A stretch of DNA of 64,000 bases from positions 62,001-126,000 of the forward strand of contig JAIOPC010000010.1 in assembly GCA_021414085.1 (NCBI GenBank), given 5' to 3'. The notes under the pieces are model-generated. The model worked only from the letters and a program-made list of their open reading frames with translations. It made no database searches and had not been told where the DNA came from. Position numbers and translations under genes: made by a program. How positions within the stretch are numbered: the first letter of the stretch is position 1; the number at the start of each line of letters is the position of its first letter. This stretch comes from Actinomycetes bacterium (GTDB lineage Bacteria; Actinomycetota; Acidimicrobiia; Acidimicrobiales; Ilumatobacteraceae). Shown here one piece after another: positions 61,801 through 64,000 of this stretch.

Positions 61801-62363
61801 TCGACGAACAGGTTGTCCTTGCCGAAGATCTCCTGCAGACGTCCGGCTTTTTGCAGCGCGCCCTTGTCGTCGCCCTGAATCAGAGCTTGCAGTACCTGAC
61901 CGCCTAGGCAACCGGTGGTCGCCATCAATCCGCCGTGGTACTTCTCGAGCAACTCCCAATCCATTCGTGGCTTGTAGTAATACCCCTCGAGAAACGCAAG
62001 GCTCGCCAGCTGGATCAGGTTGCGATAGCCCTCGTTGTTCTCCGCCAGCAGAGTGAGGTGGTAATAGAGCTTCTTGCCGCCCTCGGTGTCGCCACCCGAG
62101 TCGTCGACTCGCCCACGGCGCGCTGGCCGCTCGTGACGACTGTCGTAGGCCATGTACGCCTCGGTGCCGATGATCGGCTTCACGCCCTGCTCGCGGCACT
62201 CCTTGTAGAAGTCGAGGACGCCGTACATGTTGCCGTGATCGGTGATACCCAGACCCGGCTGGCCGTCCTGAACGGCCTTCGCGACGAGCTCGTCGAGTCG
62301 GGCTGCACCATCGAGCATCGAGAACTCGGTGTGAACGTGCAGGTGGGTGAACGAGTCGCCCAC
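58794..62363 (-). CDS. dnaE: DNA polymerase III subunit alpha
   Basis: The replicative polymerase catalytic subunit, 1189 residues. The N-terminal PHP domain begins FTHLHVHTEFSMLDGAA. The polymerase core has GPGRGSAAGCAVAYCL, PDIDMDFDSRYRDEMIQY with the catalytic Asp pair, and LYRPGPMGV, then the tandem helix-hairpin-helix and OB-fold (VILLGGVITNMSRKYTKKGDQMAVFILED). It is the DnaE1 type rather than PolC. GTG 62363 has AAGGAGG nine bases upstream. A GTTA microsatellite lies in its 136-base upstream gap; a stop-spanning duplication ends it. Confidence 0.96.
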   Translation of the reverse strand: MGDSFTHLHVHTEFSMLDGAARLDELVAKAVQDGQPGLGITDHGNMYGVLDFYKECREQGVKPIIGTEAYMAYDSRHERPARRGRVDDSGGDTEGGKKLYYHLTLLAENNEGYRNLIQLASLAFLEGYYYKPRMDWELLEKYHGGLMATTGCLGGQVLQALIQGDDKGALQKAGRLQEIFGKDNLFVELQDHGIQAQRDTNPKLIEIARKIGAPLLATNDSHYVHRDDHESHDALLCVQTGATISDPKRFKFEGQEHYLKSAAEMRYLFRDFPEACDNTLWVAERAQVEIEFGKPQLPNFPVPEGFTDDASYLDHLAWNGAHDRWGEVLPAAVLERLAYELQVIKNMGFASYFLIVWDLIKYAKDKGVRVGPGRGSAAGCAVAYCLRITDLDPIKYDLLFERFLNPSRISMPDIDMDFDSRYRDEMIQYAAQRYGRDHVAQIITFATIKARNAVRDAARVLGYPYGMGDKIAKTMPPLVMGRDTPLRYCFEDHPSYRDGYKAAAELRAMVDIDPEVKRVVDVAKGLEGLKRSDGIHAAAVVITKDALTNYLPVQRKPEAGGLAENAPIVTQFEMHNVEELGLLKMDFLGLRNLDVISDTVAMVRATKDPEFDIDVITLHDQAVFDLLGRGDTMGVFQLESPPMRTLLRALAPTSFEDVSAVLALYRPGPMGVNMHYDYADRKNGRQEVSYFHEDAKELLGDTYGLMIYQESVMRVAQKFAGYSLADADNLRKAMGKKSREVMAAERIKFEAGCETNGYGRALGVELFEVIARFADYAFTKSHAFGYGLVTYQTAYLKAHYPVEYMACLLSSVKSSIDRAAVYLSDARAMGLKVLTPDLNRSITEFAAMAPADVPVDVVLPLGSPGAITFGLAAIRNVGQGLVELMLRERDANGPFDSFHDFVERVPEPVLNKRTVESLIKAGAFDSLGHPRKGLLLVFEQIIDATVVRRRERDQGVMSLFGDLGGDDAASGFNERVSIPALEFDKSDRLRFEKEMLGLYISDHPLLGVEAALRRKVDCSVAEATEKEDGAIVLLGGVITNMSRKYTKKGDQMAVFILEDLDDTIEVTVFPRVLSEQGHKLIDDAIVTVRGRIDKRDETRPGFMAQDVQILEGLDAGNSAPLRLRVPATSLNELKIHQIRKILRDHPGSSPVYLHIGQGKILRLADEFCVDLDRVVGELRMALGHDAVVL

Positions 62364-62414
62364 GGGCGCGAACCTCCTTGACGGCAGAGCGTGGAACTAA
62401 CCGACTTAAGTGAC

Positions 62415-62431
62415 CAACTAACTAACTAACT
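62415..62431 (-). repeat. Tetranucleotide microsatellite upstream of dnaE
   Basis: AACT is repeated four times (AGTT on the coding strand) about 52-68 bases upstream of the dnaE start codon, inside the gap between bpa and dnaE. Copy-number change here could alter promoter spacing if a promoter overlaps it; none is clear. The rest of the gap (62432-62499) holds no recognised signal. Confidence 0.7.
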
Positions 62432-62499
62432 ACAGCAATGTGATTCGTGACCCTACCGCGAAAAGTACCCGCCCAGAAATGGGGTCTGGTGAGAGGCGA

Positions 62500-62991
62500 T
62501 TAGAGGTAGGTACCGGGGCGTTCGGTCGCTTCCATCGGCTCGCGGCCCGATGGCATACCAGGAGGCAGCTGACGCATCTGCTCTAGCTGCTGGCGTGCGG
62601 CTAGCTGTTGGGCGAACAGCGTGGCCTGAATGCCGTGGAAGAGACCCTCCAGCCAGCCGACCAGCTGGGCCTTGGCGACGCGCAGCTCGCCGTCGGATGG
62701 CACGACGCCATCCTTAAACGGCAGCGCCAGCATGTGCAGTTCCTGAGCAAGATCAGGTGACAGCGCGTCGCTGACTTCAACGATCGAGCGCTCGTAGATC
62801 TCCGCCAACCTTTCGCGGCTGGCCTCGTCGAGCGGGCTCTGCCGCACCTCTTCAAGCAGCTGCTTCACCATCGAACCGATGCGCATCACTTTGGCCGGCT
62901 CGGTCACAGTCTCGTTTGCGGCGACCTCGGTCGGCTCGGCAGCAACCGACTGCGTCGGTTCCGCGTTAGGCATCTTGCTCTCGTCAGTCAT
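62500..62991 (-). CDS. bpa: Bacterial proteasome activator Bpa
   Basis: A 163-residue homologue of mycobacterial Bpa/PafE (Rv3780), an ATP-independent ring that opens the 20S proteasome. After an acidic Glu/Thr tail of 30 residues the conserved core reads PAKVMRIGSMVKQLLEEVR, PLDEASRERLAEIYERSI, PFKDGVVPSDGELRVAKAQLVGWLEGLFHGIQATLFAQQLAARQQLEQMR, and the extreme C-terminus is GTYL. Mycobacterial Bpa ends GQYL, the motif that docks on the proteasome. ATG 62991 is chosen; it lies 11 bases after the AP-superfamily gene. It implies the organism has a 20S proteasome, whose genes are not here. Confidence 0.93.
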   Translation of the reverse strand: MTDESKMPNAEPTQSVAAEPTEVAANETVTEPAKVMRIGSMVKQLLEEVRQSPLDEASRERLAEIYERSIVEVSDALSPDLAQELHMLALPFKDGVVPSDGELRVAKAQLVGWLEGLFHGIQATLFAQQLAARQQLEQMRQLPPGMPSGREPMEATERPGTYL

Positions 62992-63002
62992 GGCGCTCAG
63001 TC

Positions 63003-64000
63003 TTACTGCTCGTTTCCAAATGCCAACAGCGGCACCAGCATTTCTGCTGATGTCAGCGATCCGTGCCGGCATACGAGTGGATAGGGGCCGCTGTCGTCGG
63101 GGTCGTGGAAGCTGATCGGCTGATGTGGCACTAGCGCTACGTCGCCGAAGCGAGCGGCGACAGGTTGGCTGACGACTGGACCGAACCAGCCTGCCGCGAT
63201 CAGCTCCGCCCGACTGTGCACCCAAGCCGTATCGCTATGGTGCTCTTTCGCCGCCGCGAGCAGATCGTCGGCGGCGCCTGGCTTGGCGTGCAACCAACGG
63301 AACCGCCCCTCGCCGCTTTGATCGCGCGTCAGTTTCATCACGTCGGCGTGTGGCGAGATGATGCGATCGCTGACGTCGACCTGGCCGTGATCCGCGGTCA
63401 CGAGCAGCACGGCACCTGGCGGTAGCAGTTCGATCAGATCCGCCACCATCCGGTCGGCGGCGCGCAGCTCGGCGTCGTAGAACTCGCCGAAGCCGCGCTC
63501 GTGAGCGATCTTGTCGACGCCGTCGTAGTACGCGTACACCAGTCGATCGCCGCGGCGCAGGTGGTGACCGACGATCAGCGGCAGGCTCGATGCCGCTCGC
63601 CAACCGACCTGCTCGGACCCGCGCAGATGTGCTTCGGTGAACGCAGTCGCCTCGAGCTCGGCTTTGCTGACGACCGCGACGCGTTCTCCCATGAACGGCT
63701 CGAATGGTTGCGTCTCCGACGGCGCGAACTTTCGGCGCAGATCTCCACGATCGCCATGCCAACGCAAAACGTTCAGTACCTCGCCCGCAAGCTCCATCCG
63801 GTACCCCACCAACCCGTGCTCTCCCGGCGTGAGGCCCGTTGTGATGGAGGTCAGCGCCGTCGCGGTTGTCGATGGCGTCACCGTCGTGATCGGCCCGCCC
63901 TGCATCGCTGCCAGCGTCGGAGCTATCGCGGCTCGTTCGCGGAGTTGTTCCCAGCCGAGCCCGTCGAGCACGAGCAGCACGAACTGATTTGCTCCCGTGG
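63003..64000 (-). CDS. Alkaline-phosphatase-superfamily phosphodiesterase (5' end beyond the window)
   Basis: The frame reads through the right edge of the window (TGANQFVLLVLDGLGW), so the true start is outside; an internal GTG at 63980 is unlikely to be it. Metal-binding and catalytic segments of the nucleotide pyrophosphatase/phosphodiesterase type are visible: LLVLDGLG (Asp), TVTPSTTATALTS with the nucleophilic Thr, YYDGVDKIAHERG, LLVTADHGQVDVSD and CRHGSLTSAEMLVPLL. It probably cleaves phosphodiester or pyrophosphate bonds in nucleotides or lipid headgroups. bpa follows 11 bases downstream. Confidence 0.88.
   Translation of the reverse strand, partial: TGANQFVLLVLDGLGWEQLRERAAIAPTLAAMQGGPITTVTPSTTATALTSITTGLTPGEHGLVGYRMELAGEVLNVLRWHGDRGDLRRKFAPSETQPFEPFMGERVAVVSKAELEATAFTEAHLRGSEQVGWRAASSLPLIVGHHLRRGDRLVYAYYDGVDKIAHERGFGEFYDAELRAADRMVADLIELLPPGAVLLVTADHGQVDVSDRIISPHADVMKLTRDQSGEGRFRWLHAKPGAADDLLAAAKEHHSDTAWVHSRAELIAAGWFGPVVSQPVAARFGDVALVPHQPISFHDPDDSGPYPLVCRHGSLTSAEMLVPLLAFGNEQ

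Overview
The window is a GC-rich bacterial chromosome segment (roughly 60-65% G+C by eye), very densely packed, with no tRNA, rRNA, insertion sequence, prophage or CRISPR array that I can see. No stretch over 300 bases lacks a gene; the longest gaps are about 250 bases (29987-30235, occupied by a small RNA), 200 bases (47565-47764) and 160 bases (9312-9475, terminator). Content points to Actinomycetota, most likely class Acidimicrobiia (Ilumatobacter-like): MshC-type mycothiol ligase, NADPH:F420 reductase and an LLM-type F420 enzyme, a bacterial proteasome activator (Bpa), GuaB1, an InhA-like enoyl-ACP reductase, a PlsC/HAD fusion of the mycobacterial type, a 6C-like small RNA, and many genes that look leaderless (TANNNT box 6-8 nt before the start codon). 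The class-level assignment is an inference.

Layout. 1-7.8 kb: edge of an alpha/beta hydrolase, pyruvate kinase, histidine phosphatase, M18 aminopeptidase, then a minus-strand guaB1-cmk-plsC operon, a Sua5 tRNA-modification enzyme and a J-domain protein. 7.8-13.7 kb: a branched-chain-amino-acid-type ABC transporter, with a plus-strand substrate-binding lipoprotein convergent to livH-livM-livG-livF. The binding protein appears circularly permuted and LivH carries an extra N-terminal extracellular domain. 13.7-19 kb: EamA exporter, small membrane protein, CtaA, a family of unknown function overlapping a TetR regulator fused to an NTF2-like domain, a GNAT enzyme and a lysine-rich histone-H1-like protein. 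19-25.3 kb: methyltransferases, crotonase, a GntR/UTRA regulator and a VOC protein on the minus strand, divergent from aconitase across a palindromic operator-like site. 25.3-31 kb: DinB protein, LLM oxidoreductase, lipid acyltransferases, a DUF1295 membrane enzyme, the 6C-like RNA and a LysR regulator.

31-38 kb: a short acyl-CoA carboxylase-type carboxyltransferase, citrate synthase, a fasciclin lipoprotein, and an operon of response regulator, histidine kinase and membrane-anchored sulfite-oxidase-family enzyme. 38.2-43.9 kb is the accessory region: a type III-like restriction-modification pair (res, mod) divergent from a RelA/SpoT-domain protein and its overlapping 82-residue partner. This part looks visibly more AT-rich at the mod/RelA end and reads as a small defence island. 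43.9-58.7 kb returns to chromosomal genes (quinone oxidoreductase, PEP-mobile-domain protein, HIT, RIO kinase, ThrS, PlsC, MshC, NpdG, FabI, DUF255 thioredoxin-like protein, nitroreductase). 58.8-64 kb is an AP-superfamily phosphodiesterase, bpa and dnaE run on the minus strand.

Most notable observations: the permuted substrate-binding protein, the RelA/SpoT plus small-partner pair beside the restriction system, the 6C-like RNA, the leaderless-promoter pattern including a 9-codon leader ORF overlapping sua5, and the operator-like dyads in the aconitase promoter.
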